DNA from: Arthrobacter sp. U41
GTDB lineage: Bacteria > Actinomycetota > Actinomycetes > Actinomycetales > Micrococcaceae
Assembly: GCF_001750145.1 (NCBI RefSeq)
Contig: NZ_CP015732.1
Span: 3,534,001 to 3,598,000 of the forward strand
Reading direction: 5' to 3'
Length of the DNA stretch: 64,000 bases
A program made the position numbers and the translations under genes. Each line of letters begins with the position of its first letter. The stretch's first letter is position 1. A model generated the notes under the pieces. The model worked only from the letters and a program-made list of their open reading frames with translations, made no database searches and was not told the origin of the DNA. Below, piece after piece: positions 38,578 through 49,510 of the stretch.

Positions 38578-39615
38578 GTGTGCCATGCTGGAAATCGATC
38601 GCCGCACGGCTTCCACGGCCAGGCGCGGGGACAAGTCGGACCATCAGAAAACCAAGCTGAAAGGGCAGCAGCCATCAGGCAGCGCGGGGTTAAGCAGACA
38701 ACAGCAGGCAGGCGGCGACGTCCGGGCCTGCTGCTGCTGGTGCTGCCCGCGGCTCTGGCCCTGTCCGGTTGCGTGGCCACACCCCAGCCGGGCATCACGG
38801 ACGCCGCGTCCCCTTCGCAGGTCATGTCCGCCCAGGCGCCGACCACGAGCGCGCCGCTGGAAACCACGCAGGCGTCCAACAAGGCGCCGGTGTACTGGAT
38901 CGGGCGGAGCAACGAGAGCATGTTCCTGTACCGGGAGTTCCGTGATGTCCCGGAACAGGACAACCCGGTCACGCGGGCGCTCCGGGTCATGATGTCCCAG
39001 AAGCCGCTGGACCCGGATTTCTTCACTCCCTGGCAAAACCCGAAAAAGCTGGCAAGCTCCATCTCGGGCAAGAACGTCATTACCGTGGACCTGTCGGCGG
39101 ACGCTTTCAACAGCAATGTGGATCCCGCCATGGCCGAGCGTGCGGTCCAGCAGCTGGTTTACACCGCGACGGCGGCCGCTGCCAGTGCGGGCCTGATCGA
39201 CGCGGGGCAGCAGATCCAGGTGGTGGTGCTCGTGGACGGGCATACCGATTTCGTCGCGTTCAACCACATCCGCCTCGGCGCCCCGACCGCACGCAGCGCC
39301 GGGATGGTCGCACCGGTGTGGATCATTGATCCCCAGGAAGGGACCTCCGTGGAGGACGGAGCGGTCAAGATCTCCGGCCGCAGCACCGCTCCGGGAGGCA
39401 CGCTCCGTTGGGAGATTCTGCGGATCGACGGCAGCGTCACGACCACATACCTGAACGGGACGGTGACTGCCTCGGCCGAGGCCGGACAATCGGGTGCATT
39501 CAGCCTGTCGGCAAACCTGGGCCCGGGCAACTATGAGGTCCGGGTATCCCAGCTTGAGGACGGCAACCCTGCCGAGGATCTGAACGTCGACACCCGCGGG
39601 TTCACGGTCAAATAG
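38578..39615 (+). CDS. GerMN-domain lipoprotein with Ig-like (Gmad2) domain
   Basis: The product has up to 345 residues from GTG 38578. A lipoprotein signal (RRRRPGLLLLVLPAALALSGC) follows an unusually long N-region of about 45 residues. A GerMN domain comes next (PVYWIGRSNESMFLYREFRD, VITVDLSADAFNSN, AVQQLVYTATAAAASAGL). A C-terminal Gmad2 Ig-like domain follows (WIIDPQEGTSVEDGAVKISG onward). The role outside sporulators is unclear; a cell-envelope role is likely. AAAGGG at 38659 precedes ATC, with no ATG, GTG or TTG nearby, so the true start is uncertain. Confidence 0.8.
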   Translation: MCHAGNRSPHGFHGQARGQVGPSENQAERAAAIRQRGVKQTTAGRRRRPGLLLLVLPAALALSGCVATPQPGITDAASPSQVMSAQAPTTSAPLETTQASNKAPVYWIGRSNESMFLYREFRDVPEQDNPVTRALRVMMSQKPLDPDFFTPWQNPKKLASSISGKNVITVDLSADAFNSNVDPAMAERAVQQLVYTATAAAASAGLIDAGQQIQVVVLVDGHTDFVAFNHIRLGAPTARSAGMVAPVWIIDPQEGTSVEDGAVKISGRSTAPGGTLRWEILRIDGSVTTTYLNGTVTASAEAGQSGAFSLSANLGPGNYEVRVSQLEDGNPAEDLNVDTRGFTVK

Positions 39616-39631
39616 CCGGCCGGCCCAACCC

Positions 39632-39679
39632 GCAGTCGCGGAGTCGTGCAGTCGCGGAGTCGTGCAGCCGCGGAGTCGC
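39632..39679 (+). repeat. Tandem repeat, 16-bp unit x3
   Basis: GCAGTCGCGGAGTCGT occurs twice exactly and once with two changes. It lies between the GerMN stop and the rsmE stop. It could act as a structured spacer; copy number may vary between strains. Confidence 0.8.
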
Positions 39680-39705
39680 GCCGCCGGCACAGCCGCCGGC
39701 AGCGG

Positions 39706-40485
39706 CTACCAGCGGCCGAGGATGTCGCTGGCGAGGACCGTCGCGGCGGGACCGGCCGTGGACGAGCGGAGCACATGGTGTCCCAGCAGGGCCGTCACGG
39801 CACCGGCGTCGCAGAGCCGGGTGACTTCCCGCGGGCTGATGCCGCCTTCCGGACCGACGATCAGCAGCACCTCACACCCCCCGTCTGCTCCGTCACCGGC
39901 CGGCCGGGCGGCCTGCCAGGCCTCGAGCGCCTGCCGCAGCGGACGTACGGCATCCTCGTGCAGGATGACGGCGAGATCGGCGGCAGCCACTGCCGCCTGC
40001 AGACCGGCGCCGTCGACGGCGGACCGGACCTCCGGGATCCAGGCCCGGCGGGCCTGCTTGGCGGCCGCCGTGACGACGGACTGCCACTTGGCGTGGGCCT
40101 TGGCCGCACGTTCGGCCTTCCAGCGGACAATCGAGCGTTCGGCCTGCCAGGGGATGACGGCGTCGATTCCGAGCTCGGTCGCTGTTTCGGCGGCGAGCTC
40201 GTCCCGGTCCCCTTTGGCGAGGGCCTGGACCAGGACGAGCCGGACCTCGGGCCGGGGCTCGGCGGAGAGTCCGGAGCATTCCACCGTCAGCTCGTTGGGC
40301 GCGACGGCGGCGACGGTGCCGCTAAGCCGCTTGCCGGCGCCGTCGGCGATGTCAAGGCGCTCCCCCACGCCAAGGCGCTTCACCGTGACGGCGTGCCGGG
40401 CTTCGGGCCCGTCAAGGACGAAGACGGCCCCGGGGGCCAGCCCGTCCAGGGTTCCGGGGGGAGTGAAAAAGACCGGGTTGCTCAC
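39706..40485 (-). CDS. rsmE: 16S rRNA (uracil-1498-N3)-methyltransferase
   Basis: The product has 259 residues from GTG 40485. An N-terminal PUA-like domain (PEARHAVTVKRLGVGERLDI) is followed by a SPOUT methyltransferase domain. The AdoMet knot is seen in LLIVGPEGGISPREV and LGHHVLRSSTAG. It methylates U1498 of 16S rRNA. It starts 2 nt after the dnaJ stop, in the hrcA-dnaJ-rsmE operon. Confidence 0.93.
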   Translation of the reverse strand: MSNPVFFTPPGTLDGLAPGAVFVLDGPEARHAVTVKRLGVGERLDIADGAGKRLSGTVAAVAPNELTVECSGLSAEPRPEVRLVLVQALAKGDRDELAAETATELGIDAVIPWQAERSIVRWKAERAAKAHAKWQSVVTAAAKQARRAWIPEVRSAVDGAGLQAAVAAADLAVILHEDAVRPLRQALEAWQAARPAGDGADGGCEVLLIVGPEGGISPREVTRLCDAGAVTALLGHHVLRSSTAGPAATVLASDILGRW

Positions 40486-40487
40486 TG

Positions 40488-41615
40488 CTACAGGTTACCG
40501 AGCCTGTCCCGAAGCTTTGAGAAGACCCCGCCGCTCGCGGCGAGTTTTCCCTCGGTGAACTGTTCGCCGCGCAGCTTCGCGAGCTGGCGGAGCAGCTCCT
40601 CCTGGGCGGCGTCGAGTTTGGCGGGCGTGTCCACCTGCAGGTGGACCTTGAGGTCGCCACGGCCGTAGCCGCGCAGGTGGGTGACGCCCAGCCCGCGGAG
40701 GGTGATGACCTCGCCGGACTGGGTGCCGGCCTTGACGTCGATTTCCTGCCGGCCGTCGAAGGTGTCGAGGGTGAGCTCGGTGCCCAGGGCTGCGGCTGTC
40801 ATGGGGATGTTGAGGCTGGCGTGCAGGTCATCGCCGTCGCGCACGTAGGTGGCGTCGTTGTTGACCCGGATCTCCACGTAGAGATCGCCCGCGGGTCCGC
40901 CGGCGGGTCCGGCCTCGCCCTGGCCGGAGAGCTGGATGCGGGTGCCGGTGGCGACGCCGGCGGGGACCTTGACCGTCAGGGAGCGGCGGCTGCGGATGCG
41001 GCCCTGGCCGGCGCATTCGTTGCAGGGGTCCTTGATCACGGTGCCGAAGCCCCCGCAGGAACCGCAGGGGGCGGCGGTCATGACCTGGCCGAGGATGGAG
41101 CGAACGGCGCGCTGGACCTGGCCGCTGCCGCCGCAGATGTCGCAGCGCTCCGGGTGGCTGCCTTCACGGCAGCAGGAGCCCTCACAGGTGGGGCAGGTGA
41201 CGGCAGTTTCGACTTCGAGTTTTTTGTTGACGCCGAAGACGGCGTCGCGGAGCTCGATCCGGACGCTGATCATGGCGTCCTGGCCGCGGCGGACCCGGGA
41301 GGCCGGCCCGGCCTGGCCGCCGGCGCCGAAGAAGGTTTCGAAAATATCCTGGAACGCGAAGCCCTGGCCGGAGTAGCTGCCGCCGCCGAATCCGTTGTCG
41401 GTGCCGTTCTCGTTGCCCGTGGTGTCGTAGATCCTGCGCTTCTGCGGATCGGACAACACCTCGTAGGCGTGTGTGACGGCCTTGAAACGGTCCGAGGCGT
41501 CATCCCCGGGATTAACATCCGGGTGGAGGTTCCGTGCCAGTTTGCGGTAGGCCTTCTTGATCTCTTCGCCCGTGGCTTCGCGGGAGACTCCAAGAACGTC
41601 GTAGTGGCTGCTCAA
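40488..41615 (-). CDS. dnaJ: Molecular chaperone DnaJ
   Basis: The product has 375 residues from TTG 41615, with AGGAAGAG upstream. A J domain with the HPD motif (LARNLHPDVNPG), a Gly-rich linker (GFGGGSYSGQGF) and a zinc-finger region with four CxxCxGxG repeats (CPTCEGSC, CDICGGSG, CGSCGGFG, CNECAGQG) are followed by the two substrate-binding beta domains. It stimulates DnaK. It is downstream of hrcA, and thus probably under the CIRCE operator, and directly upstream of rsmE. Confidence 0.95.
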   Translation of the reverse strand: MSSHYDVLGVSREATGEEIKKAYRKLARNLHPDVNPGDDASDRFKAVTHAYEVLSDPQKRRIYDTTGNENGTDNGFGGGSYSGQGFAFQDIFETFFGAGGQAGPASRVRRGQDAMISVRIELRDAVFGVNKKLEVETAVTCPTCEGSCCREGSHPERCDICGGSGQVQRAVRSILGQVMTAAPCGSCGGFGTVIKDPCNECAGQGRIRSRRSLTVKVPAGVATGTRIQLSGQGEAGPAGGPAGDLYVEIRVNNDATYVRDGDDLHASLNIPMTAAALGTELTLDTFDGRQEIDVKAGTQSGEVITLRGLGVTHLRGYGRGDLKVHLQVDTPAKLDAAQEELLRQLAKLRGEQFTEGKLAASGGVFSKLRDRLGNL

Positions 41616-41718
41616 AATTTGTATCTCTTCCTGGTTGTACTGCCGGTTAGTGGCAAGAAGTCTTTGGGGGTTGAACCTCCGGTGTGCCTGTTGGTGCCGG
41701 AGGCCTGGCCGCGGTCCG

Positions 41719-42732
41719 TCAGGGGCCGATAATCCTGGACAGATAGCGGGCGACGGCCCGGACGGCGGCCATCGTGGTCGGATAGTCCATCCGGGTGGGG
41801 CCCAGGACACCGACCTTTGCGGTGGCGTCCGGGCCGTAGCCGGTTGCCACCACCGAGGCCTCAGCGAGCCCGTCGTAGGGGTTCTCCCGGCCGATGCTGA
41901 CGGTCACGCCCCGCGGGTCCGCGGCCATGTCCCCCAGCAGGCGGAGCATGACCACCTGCTCCTCGAGGGCTTCCAGGACCGGGCCGATGCTCAGCGGGAA
42001 GTCCACATTGGAGCGGGCCAGGTTGGCAGTTCCGGCCATCACCATCCGTTCCTCACGGCTGCTGGCGGCCAGCGCCTCCAGGCCGCGGGCCAGCGCCTGG
42101 GCGTCCGCCCGCCGCGCGGGCGGGCAGGTGACAATCACGGACTTCAGCGATTGCGGCAAGAGGTTCAGGGGCGTCCCGGAAAGGCTGCCGAGGAAGCGCG
42201 TCCGCAGATCGGACAGGGCCTCCTCGGGAAGGTCCTGCCCCACGTCAATGACCCGCTGTTCCACCTTGCCGGTGTCCGCGATCAGTACCGCGAGCACTTT
42301 GCGCGGCGCCAGCAGGACGAACTCGATGTGCCGCACCTTTGCCCGGCTGAGATGGGGATACTGCACGACGGCGACCTGGTGGGTCAGCTGCGACAGCAGC
42401 CGCACGGTGCGGTCCAGGACGTCGTCGAGGTCTTCAGAGCCCTCGAGCAGGGCCTGGATGGCCCGGCGTTCCGCCGGGGAGAGCTGCTTGAGCGCCGAAA
42501 TCTGGTCCACGAAGAGCCGGTAGCCCTTGTCGGTGGGAATGCGCCCGGCGCTGGTATGCGGGGCCGTAATGAGGCCCTCATCCTCCAGGGCCGCCATGTC
42601 ATTGCGGATCGTGGCGCTGGAGACGCCGAGGTGGTGCCGTTCGACGAGGGCCTTCGAGCCGACGGGTTCCCGTGAATGGACGTAGTCCTCCACGATGGCG
42701 CGCAGCACTTCGAGTTTGCGCGGTTCGCTCAT
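41719..42732 (-). CDS. hrcA: Heat-inducible transcription repressor HrcA
   Basis: The product has 337 residues from ATG 42732, with GGAGG 6 bases upstream. An N-terminal winged helix ([20 protein letters not shown]) is followed by the HrcA core ([30 protein letters not shown]) and the ending [20 protein letters not shown]. HrcA binds CIRCE sites to repress chaperone genes. A CIRCE element lies 68 nt upstream of its start, so it represses its own operon with dnaJ and rsmE. Confidence 0.95.
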   Translation of the reverse strand: MSEPRKLEVLRAIVEDYVHSREPVGSKALVERHHLGVSSATIRNDMAALEDEGLITAPHTSAGRIPTDKGYRLFVDQISALKQLSPAERRAIQALLEGSEDLDDVLDRTVRLLSQLTHQVAVVQYPHLSRAKVRHIEFVLLAPRKVLAVLIADTGKVEQRVIDVGQDLPEEALSDLRTRFLGSLSGTPLNLLPQSLKSVIVTCPPARRADAQALARGLEALAASSREERMVMAGTANLARSNVDFPLSIGPVLEALEEQVVMLRLLGDMAADPRGVTVSIGRENPYDGLAEASVVATGYGPDATAKVGVLGPTRMDYPTTMAAVRAVARYLSRIIGP

Positions 42733-42799
42733 GCTCCACCTCCATTCGACTGTGCCGCATCCGCGGCCTCCGTTTGCCGGCCGATCCGGACACAGTGTG

Positions 42800-42826
42800 T
42801 TAGCACTCGACATGCCTAAGTGCTAA
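42800..42826. promoter_or_regulatory. CIRCE operator
   Basis: TTAGCACTC, nine bases, then AAGTGCTAA. This differs from the consensus TTAGCACTC-N9-GAGTGCTAA at one base. It is placed just upstream of hrcA. Confidence 0.93.
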
Positions 42827-42946
42827 CCAGTCTAATATGAGTCGCCGCGTTGTTAGCATTGGATTCGCTCCAGGCGTTCTTCCCGGGGCTGGTGTTTTCG
42901 GGCACAGCCCGCCGCAGCAATCCGAGTGCAAAGCAGTGTGTAGCCG

Positions 42947-43795
42947 ATGTCGTACCAGAATTGGGGTCCGCAGGACCTGTCCGCCCCCGTCAAGGCCCAG
43001 CTGCCCGAAGTGCCGGTGGAGCGCGGAATGGTGCTCGAGGACGTGCAGTCCGGCTGGGTCGGCGCCGTCACCAGGGTGGAAAAGTCCGGCGGGATGCACG
43101 TCGTCGCCCTCGAGGACCGACGCGGCAAATCGCGGTCCTTCAGGCTCGGCTTCGGCTTCCTGCTGGAGGGACAGCCGATCCGGCTGATGCCGCCGGCGCC
43201 CCGCCCCGCCGCGGCGGCCGCGGGAACGCGCACCGCCTCCGGCTCTGTCCGGGTGGAGGGCCAGCGGGCCCAGGTCGCCAAGGCAAGCCGGATCTGGGTG
43301 GAAGGCAAACACGACGCCGAACTCGTCGAAAGGGTCTGGGGCGACGATCTCCGGGTGGAAGGCATCGTTGTTGAACCGCTGCATGGCATTGACGACCTCG
43401 CCGGCGCGGTGGCCGCCTTCCGGCCCGGCCCCGGACGCCGGCTCGGCGTGCTGGTGGACCACCTGGTGCCGGACTCCAAGGAGTCCCGGATCGCCGCAGC
43501 CGTGATGGCCTCCCCCGGGGCGGCCGGGAACGTGCTGATCGTGGGCCACCCCTACGTTGACGTCTGGCAGGCGATCCGGCCCGCCGTGCTGGGGATCGAG
43601 CAGTGGCCGGTCATCCCGCGCGGTGTGGACTGGAAGACCGGCATCCTGATGGCCTTCGGCTGGCCGCACAGCACCAAGGAGGACGTCGGCCTCGGCTGGC
43701 AAAAACTGCTCGGCGCGGTCCGCAGCTATGCGGATCTGGAACCCTCCCTGCTGGGCCGGGTCGAAGAGGTCATCGACTTCCTCACCGTTCCCTGA
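42947..43795 (+). CDS. DUF3097-family protein
   Basis: The product has 282 residues and is soluble. A beta-rich N-terminal domain (GMVLEDVQSGWVGAVTRVEK) and an Ala/Pro linker precede a TOPRIM-like core. That core is seen in RIWVEGKHDAELVERVWGDD, with the acidic EGKxDxE pattern, and in LGVLVDHLVPDSKESRI. This fits DUF3097, an actinobacterial family near hrcA and hemW with no proven function. The TOPRIM resemblance hints at nucleic-acid or phosphotransfer chemistry, by inference only. No clear ribosome-binding site precedes the ATG. Confidence 0.82.
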   Translation: MSYQNWGPQDLSAPVKAQLPEVPVERGMVLEDVQSGWVGAVTRVEKSGGMHVVALEDRRGKSRSFRLGFGFLLEGQPIRLMPPAPRPAAAAAGTRTASGSVRVEGQRAQVAKASRIWVEGKHDAELVERVWGDDLRVEGIVVEPLHGIDDLAGAVAAFRPGPGRRLGVLVDHLVPDSKESRIAAAVMASPGAAGNVLIVGHPYVDVWQAIRPAVLGIEQWPVIPRGVDWKTGILMAFGWPHSTKEDVGLGWQKLLGAVRSYADLEPSLLGRVEEVIDFLTVP

Positions 43796-43938
43796 GCCAG
43801 GCCTCCGCCGGTCCCCGCCAGCGGGCCGATCCTTGATTCCGGGCCCAAGCAAGTATTCTTGGTAAGGCGGCTGTGCACCCGGCGCAGCCCTGGCAACTCC
43901 AGGCACCAACGCACCACCGCAATCCGAAGGACGACACC

Positions 43939-44358
43939 GTGGCAGAGAACGCACGCGATCACACTGGCAACCAGGCCGGCCATGGCCAGCCTCCGTACCA
44001 TGGCGTTCCCGCAAATGCGCTGCCGCTGACGGCAAACGAGGACCGGCAGTGGGCCACGCTGGCACACTTCGGCGGCATCCTGGGCTGCGTTCCCGCGCTG
44101 CTGATTTACCTGATCTTCAAGGACCGCGGCCCGTTCACGGCGCAGGAGTCCAAAGAAGCCCTCAACTTCACGCTGCCTCCCACGATTGCTGCCGTGTTCT
44201 GCAACCTGCTGGTGTTCGTACCGGTGGTGGGCAACATTTTCGCCGTCCTGGCCACGCTCATCTGGATTGCCGTGACCTGCTTCTCGGTGGCGGCCGGCAT
44301 CCACGTCAACCGCGGCCAGCCGCACCGCTACGAGTTCAACCTCCGCTGGATCAAGTAG
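43939..44358 (+). CDS. DUF4870-family membrane protein
   Basis: The product has 139 residues from GTG 43939, with AAGGA 8 bases upstream. A polar N-terminal tail leads into ANEDRQWATLAHFGGILGCV, the family signature. Three membrane helices follow, split by FKDRGPFTAQESKEALNF, another conserved stretch, and the protein ends YEFNLRWIK. The function is unknown. It converges with hemW. Confidence 0.85.
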   Translation: MAENARDHTGNQAGHGQPPYHGVPANALPLTANEDRQWATLAHFGGILGCVPALLIYLIFKDRGPFTAQESKEALNFTLPPTIAAVFCNLLVFVPVVGNIFAVLATLIWIAVTCFSVAAGIHVNRGQPHRYEFNLRWIK

Positions 44359-44371
44359 CGGGACAGCCCGC

Positions 44372-45610
44372 CTAGTCCGGCAGGATCCTGCGGACCACGG
44401 CGTCGGCGAGCAGCCGGCCCTTCAGCGTCAGGACGAGGCTGCCCCGGAAGGCTGAGACCGGGTCCACAAGTCCGTCGGCGATGAGTCCGGCCACGGCGTG
44501 CCGTCCGGTGTCCCCCAGTCCGCCCAGGCTGGCGATCTCCAGCCCGGAGTTCAGGCGCGCCTCCAGCATGACGCGCTCCACGTTGCGGGTCTCTGAATCG
44601 AGGGTTTCCCGGCCGGCGGCAGGCGAAAGCCCGGAACCCAGGCGGTTGGCATAGGCGGTGGGGTGCTTGACGTTCCACCAGCGCACGCCGCCCACGTGCG
44701 AATGCGCGCCGGGGCCGATCCCCCACCAGTCGTCCCCGCGCCAGTACGCGAGGTTATGGCGGCAGGCCTGCTCCGGGGTGCGGGACCAGTTGCTGACCTC
44801 GTACCAGGACAGCCCTGCGGCCGAGATGAGTTCGTCGGCGAGTTCATATTTGGCCGCATGGTCGTCGTCGTCGATTCCCGGGACCTCGCCGCGGCGGATC
44901 TGCGCGGCCAGCTTGGTGCCCTCCTCGACAATCAGCGCGTAGGCGCTAATGTGGTCCGGCGCGTAGGACAGCGCCGTCTCCAGCGAGTAGCGCCAATCGT
45001 CCAGCGACTCCCCCGGCGTTCCATAAATCAGGTCGAGGCTGACGGCGAGGCCGGCGTCCCGGGCCCACCGGACCGCCTGCGGCACCCGGCTGGGGGTGTG
45101 GGTCCGGTCCAGCACCTTCAGGACGTGCGGCACCGCGGACTGCATGCCAAAGGACACGCGGGTGAAGCCGGCATCGGCGAGCAGCCGCAGGGATTCGGGG
45201 GTGACGGAGTCGGGGTTCGCTTCCGTGGTGACCTCGGCGCCGGGCTCGAGGCCCCAGGCCCGGACGGCGGCGGTGAGGATGCGGGCCAGGTCTTCGGCCG
45301 GGAGCAGCGTCGGTGTTCCGCCGCCAAAGAACACCGTGCTCAGCGGCCGCGCCGGCAGGCCGCTGCTACTCAGGGCCGCGGCCGCGAAGTCGACTTCCGC
45401 GACGGCGGTGCTGGCGTAGGCGTCCTGGGACGCCCCGCCGCCGAGCTCCGTGGCGGTGTAGGTGTTGAAGTCGCAGTAACCGCAGCGGACGGCGCAGAAC
45501 GGGATATGCACGTACAGCCCGAAAGCCCGGGCCGCGGCGCCATCGAGCGCCTGGCCGGGCAGCAGCCCGTCCGGCGGCGCCGGGTCGCCCAGCGGCAGGG
45601 CGCTAGGCAC
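44372..45610 (-). CDS. hemW: Heme chaperone HemW (radical SAM)
   Basis: The product has 412 residues from GTG 45610. The radical SAM cluster motif CAVRCGYCDF is followed by the AdoMet-binding GGGTPTLL and the HemW C-terminal domain. Family members are often annotated coproporphyrinogen III oxidase, but HemW proteins act in heme insertion. I use the HemW call because of the N-terminal LYVHIPFC start and the lepA-hemW-hrcA setting. lepA lies 42 nt upstream. Confidence 0.9.
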   Translation of the reverse strand: MPSALPLGDPAPPDGLLPGQALDGAAARAFGLYVHIPFCAVRCGYCDFNTYTATELGGGASQDAYASTAVAEVDFAAAALSSSGLPARPLSTVFFGGGTPTLLPAEDLARILTAAVRAWGLEPGAEVTTEANPDSVTPESLRLLADAGFTRVSFGMQSAVPHVLKVLDRTHTPSRVPQAVRWARDAGLAVSLDLIYGTPGESLDDWRYSLETALSYAPDHISAYALIVEEGTKLAAQIRRGEVPGIDDDDHAAKYELADELISAAGLSWYEVSNWSRTPEQACRHNLAYWRGDDWWGIGPGAHSHVGGVRWWNVKHPTAYANRLGSGLSPAAGRETLDSETRNVERVMLEARLNSGLEIASLGGLGDTGRHAVAGLIADGLVDPVSAFRGSLVLTLKGRLLADAVVRRILPD

Positions 45611-45652
45611 GGGCCCCGCCGGCCTGGGTGTGGACAGTGATCACCGGCACCG

Positions 45653-47506
<1,854 letters not shown>

Positions 47507-47670
47507 GCAGGGTCCTTACTCTTGGCATTCTGTTGGCTGTGCACGGTCGGCGCTGAGGCTGGGTTCCCCACTCCGGCGTGCCGTATATCTGAACCTATAG
47601 TCTCCCACGTCCGGGCCTGTGGAACTGCATCCCTGGATTCCGAAGCGGACGCTGAATGTTCCGCTGCAGG

Positions 47671-47676
47671 TAGGGT
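47671..47676 (+). promoter_or_regulatory. -10 box TAGGGT of the PemK/MazF-like gene (leaderless)
   Basis: TAGGGT ends 6 nt before ATG 47683, and there is no ribosome-binding site in the gap. Confidence 0.5.
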
Positions 47677-47682
47677 GGCCCC

Positions 47683-48261
47683 ATGGCTTGGAACTTGCGC
47701 TCGATCAGCAATGCAGTCCGCAGTACTTTGCGCTTCCTGGAGGGGCGTTCCGGCTCGGCGCCCGGCAGGTCCATTACCCGTTCCGGGACAAAGCAGTCCG
47801 GGCGGCCGGGCACGAGCGGCGGACGCCCGGCTAATGGGCAAGCCGCCGCCGGCCTGACCGGTAGCTATCCCGGCGACTTCCGGGGAACGGCGAAGGTCAG
47901 CTACGCACCCTCCCCCAACGGCCGCCCCGAGCCGGGCGAGGTCGTCTGGACGTGGGTGCCCTATGAAGAGGACCATTCCCGGGGCAAGGACCGCCCGGTG
48001 CTGCTGGTGGGCAGCAGCGGCCGTTTTCTGCTCGGGCTTATGCTGACCAGCAAGGACCACGACGGCGACGCACGCCGGGCGGATGACTACGTTGACATCG
48101 GCACCGGCCCCTGGGACCGCCAGGGGCGCCCCAGCGAAGCGAAACTGGACCGCATCCTGCAGATCAACCCGGAGGATGTCCGGCGCGAAGGCGCCATCCT
48201 TGCCACCGGAAGGTTCCGCCTCATCGCCGCCGCCCTGCAGTCCCGCCACGGCTGGCGCTGA
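47683..48261 (+). CDS. PemK/MazF-family protein without an adjacent antitoxin
   Basis: The product has 192 residues. A basic, Gly/Ser-rich N-terminal half of about 85 residues precedes a PemK/MazF-like fold: PEPGEVVWTWVPYEEDHSRG, KDRPVLLVGSSG, and AKLDRILQINPEDV near the end. Classical MazF proteins are mRNA interferases of about 110 residues. This long form sits beside lepA with no small antitoxin gene on either side. It could be a self-contained or regulatory version. Function is uncertain. Confidence 0.75.
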   Translation: MAWNLRSISNAVRSTLRFLEGRSGSAPGRSITRSGTKQSGRPGTSGGRPANGQAAAGLTGSYPGDFRGTAKVSYAPSPNGRPEPGEVVWTWVPYEEDHSRGKDRPVLLVGSSGRFLLGLMLTSKDHDGDARRADDYVDIGTGPWDRQGRPSEAKLDRILQINPEDVRREGAILATGRFRLIAAALQSRHGWR

Positions 48262-48305
48262 GCGGCGACGAATAGGTCCGCGCGGGTACGCGGCACGGTG
48301 GCTCC

Positions 48306-48690
48306 CTATTTCTTAACGGGGTATTCGTCGTCAGCAAGCTTGTCACCCCAGACCGTTTCCGGCTCGCCGCTGTCGGCCGGGGCCTCCCGGAGGGCGAGGT
48401 GGCACATGAAGTTGTCTGCGCTCGCGCCGTGCCAGTGCCACTCGCCGGCGGGAGTGTGGACGGTATCGCCGGGGTGCAGCTCAATGATTTCGTCCCTCGT
48501 GACTGCACGTAGCCGAGGCCTGTCGTGACGTGCAGGGTCTGCCCGACGGCGCGCCTGTGCCAGGCCGTCCGGGCCCCGGGGGTGAAAGGCACAAGGTTCA
48601 GCCGGGCCCGGGAGGGTTCCTGGGCGGAATAGTAGGCGTTGAAGTAGACGTCGCCGGTAAACCACTCCTCGGGGCCCTTGACGGCGGATA
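48306..48690 (-). pseudogene. Cupin-domain protein, frameshifted and 5'-truncated
   Basis: From about 48685 downward the minus strand reads SAVKGPEEWFTGDVYFNAYY, then VPFTPGARTAWHRRAVGQTL and HVTTGLGYVQS. Near 48498 the frame breaks. The continuation in another frame reads AVTRDEIIELHPGDTVHTPA, then GEWHWHGASADNFMCHLAL, to the stop at 48306. Together this is a small cupin with metal His residues. The first dozen residues and the start codon are missing where unrelated sequence joins at about 48690. Confidence 0.72.
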
Positions 48691-48925
48691 TCCCTCGTCA
48701 GTAAACAGCAACTACGGTTATTTCGATCGCGTAGACGGCATATACGTGGTTCAGAACTCCAACGAAGTCAACAACAGAATCGCCTCCGGCAGCGCGACCA
48801 TTCTGCACACCCAAGGCAAGATCAACGAGTGCATCCTCTACTATGGCTGCTTCCAGTCGTTCTATCCTCGGGGTAGGACGACGATCTACGCAAACGGCGC
48901 CATGTCGTTCCAATACGGGGGCTAA
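48691..48925 (+). pseudogene. C-terminal scrap of an unrecognised protein
   Basis: The frame reads SSVNSNYGYFDRVDGIYVVQ, then NSNEVNNRIASGSATILHTQ, and ends MSFQYGG. It is rich in Asn, Tyr and Ser and less GC-rich than its surroundings, which suggests foreign origin. It has no start codon of its own and begins at the cupin break point. I do not recognise the family. Confidence 0.45.
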
Positions 48926-48927
48926 GC

Positions 48928-49139
48928 ATGCGCAAACTCGTACTCGCCCTTCTCGGCATCGCCCTGACCGTTGCCATCTGGTACGGGCTAAGCTGGGGCG
49001 TCTCCCCCTGGGGAGGCTCGGGACCTGGCATGTAGGTGTCATCTTCATCGTTGCTGTTATCGCCGCCGTGATGATCTGCAAGCGCGTCGGTCGCAGAATG
49101 CGAAAGGCGACTGCGGTTGGGACCACTCGGGCTCAGTAG
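48928..49139 (+). pseudogene. Small two-helix membrane protein, probably frameshifted
   Basis: ATG 48928 reads MRKLVLALLGIALTVAIWYG and onward to a stop at 49035 (35 residues). In another frame from about 49015 the sequence continues TWHVGVIFIVAVIAAVMICK RVGRR and stops at 49139, directly before a strong terminator. The terminator position suggests that the true gene end is 49139 and that one base is lost near 49020. Family unknown. Confidence 0.5.
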
Positions 49140-49147
49140 GAGTATTT

Positions 49148-49184
49148 GAGAGGGGCTGCCGGTCGATGACCGGCAGCCCCTCTC
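49148..49184 (+). terminator. Strong hairpin terminator
   Basis: A 17-bp perfect stem (49148-49164 with 49168-49184) with a GAT loop lies 9 bases after the stop at 49139. Confidence 0.8.
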
Positions 49185-49328
49185 GCGTTCCAGAGGCGAC
49201 GTACCTCTCAGTCTGATCCGGGCTCCCCGAAGTCCTCGGGTGACAGCCCTTCCCCTTCATGGCATGCACGACTCGGGACGGAATCATGACCATCAAACGC
49301 CGTGCAAGTCCATCCCGCGCGATTGACA

Positions 49329-49510
49329 GATATAGAAGCATCCAAGTCGCGCTGGCATGGGTGCTTCGCAACCCTGCCGTGACCGCCCCGATTGTGGGAG
49401 CCACCAAAACCAACCACCTCACGGACGCCGCCGCAGCCCTCGACATTCGACTCACCGACGAACAAGCACACACGCTCGAAAAGGCCTACACCGCGAGCCA
49501 ACCGGCTACT
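49329..49510 (+). pseudogene. C-terminal remnant of an aldo/keto reductase
   Basis: The frame reads SIQVALAWVLRNPAVTAPIV, then GATKTNHLTDAAAALDIRLT, the C-terminal cofactor-binding part of aldo/keto reductases (IVGATK contacts NADPH). The first 250 residues of the family are missing. The region up to rpsT (49511-49799) holds no other gene I can support. Confidence 0.65.

Noticed and set aside
47683..48316. A toxin-antitoxin pair with an overlapping small plus-strand frame at 48083-48316
   Set aside because: The small frame is an out-of-frame overlap of the PemK/MazF coding sequence with no antitoxin features.
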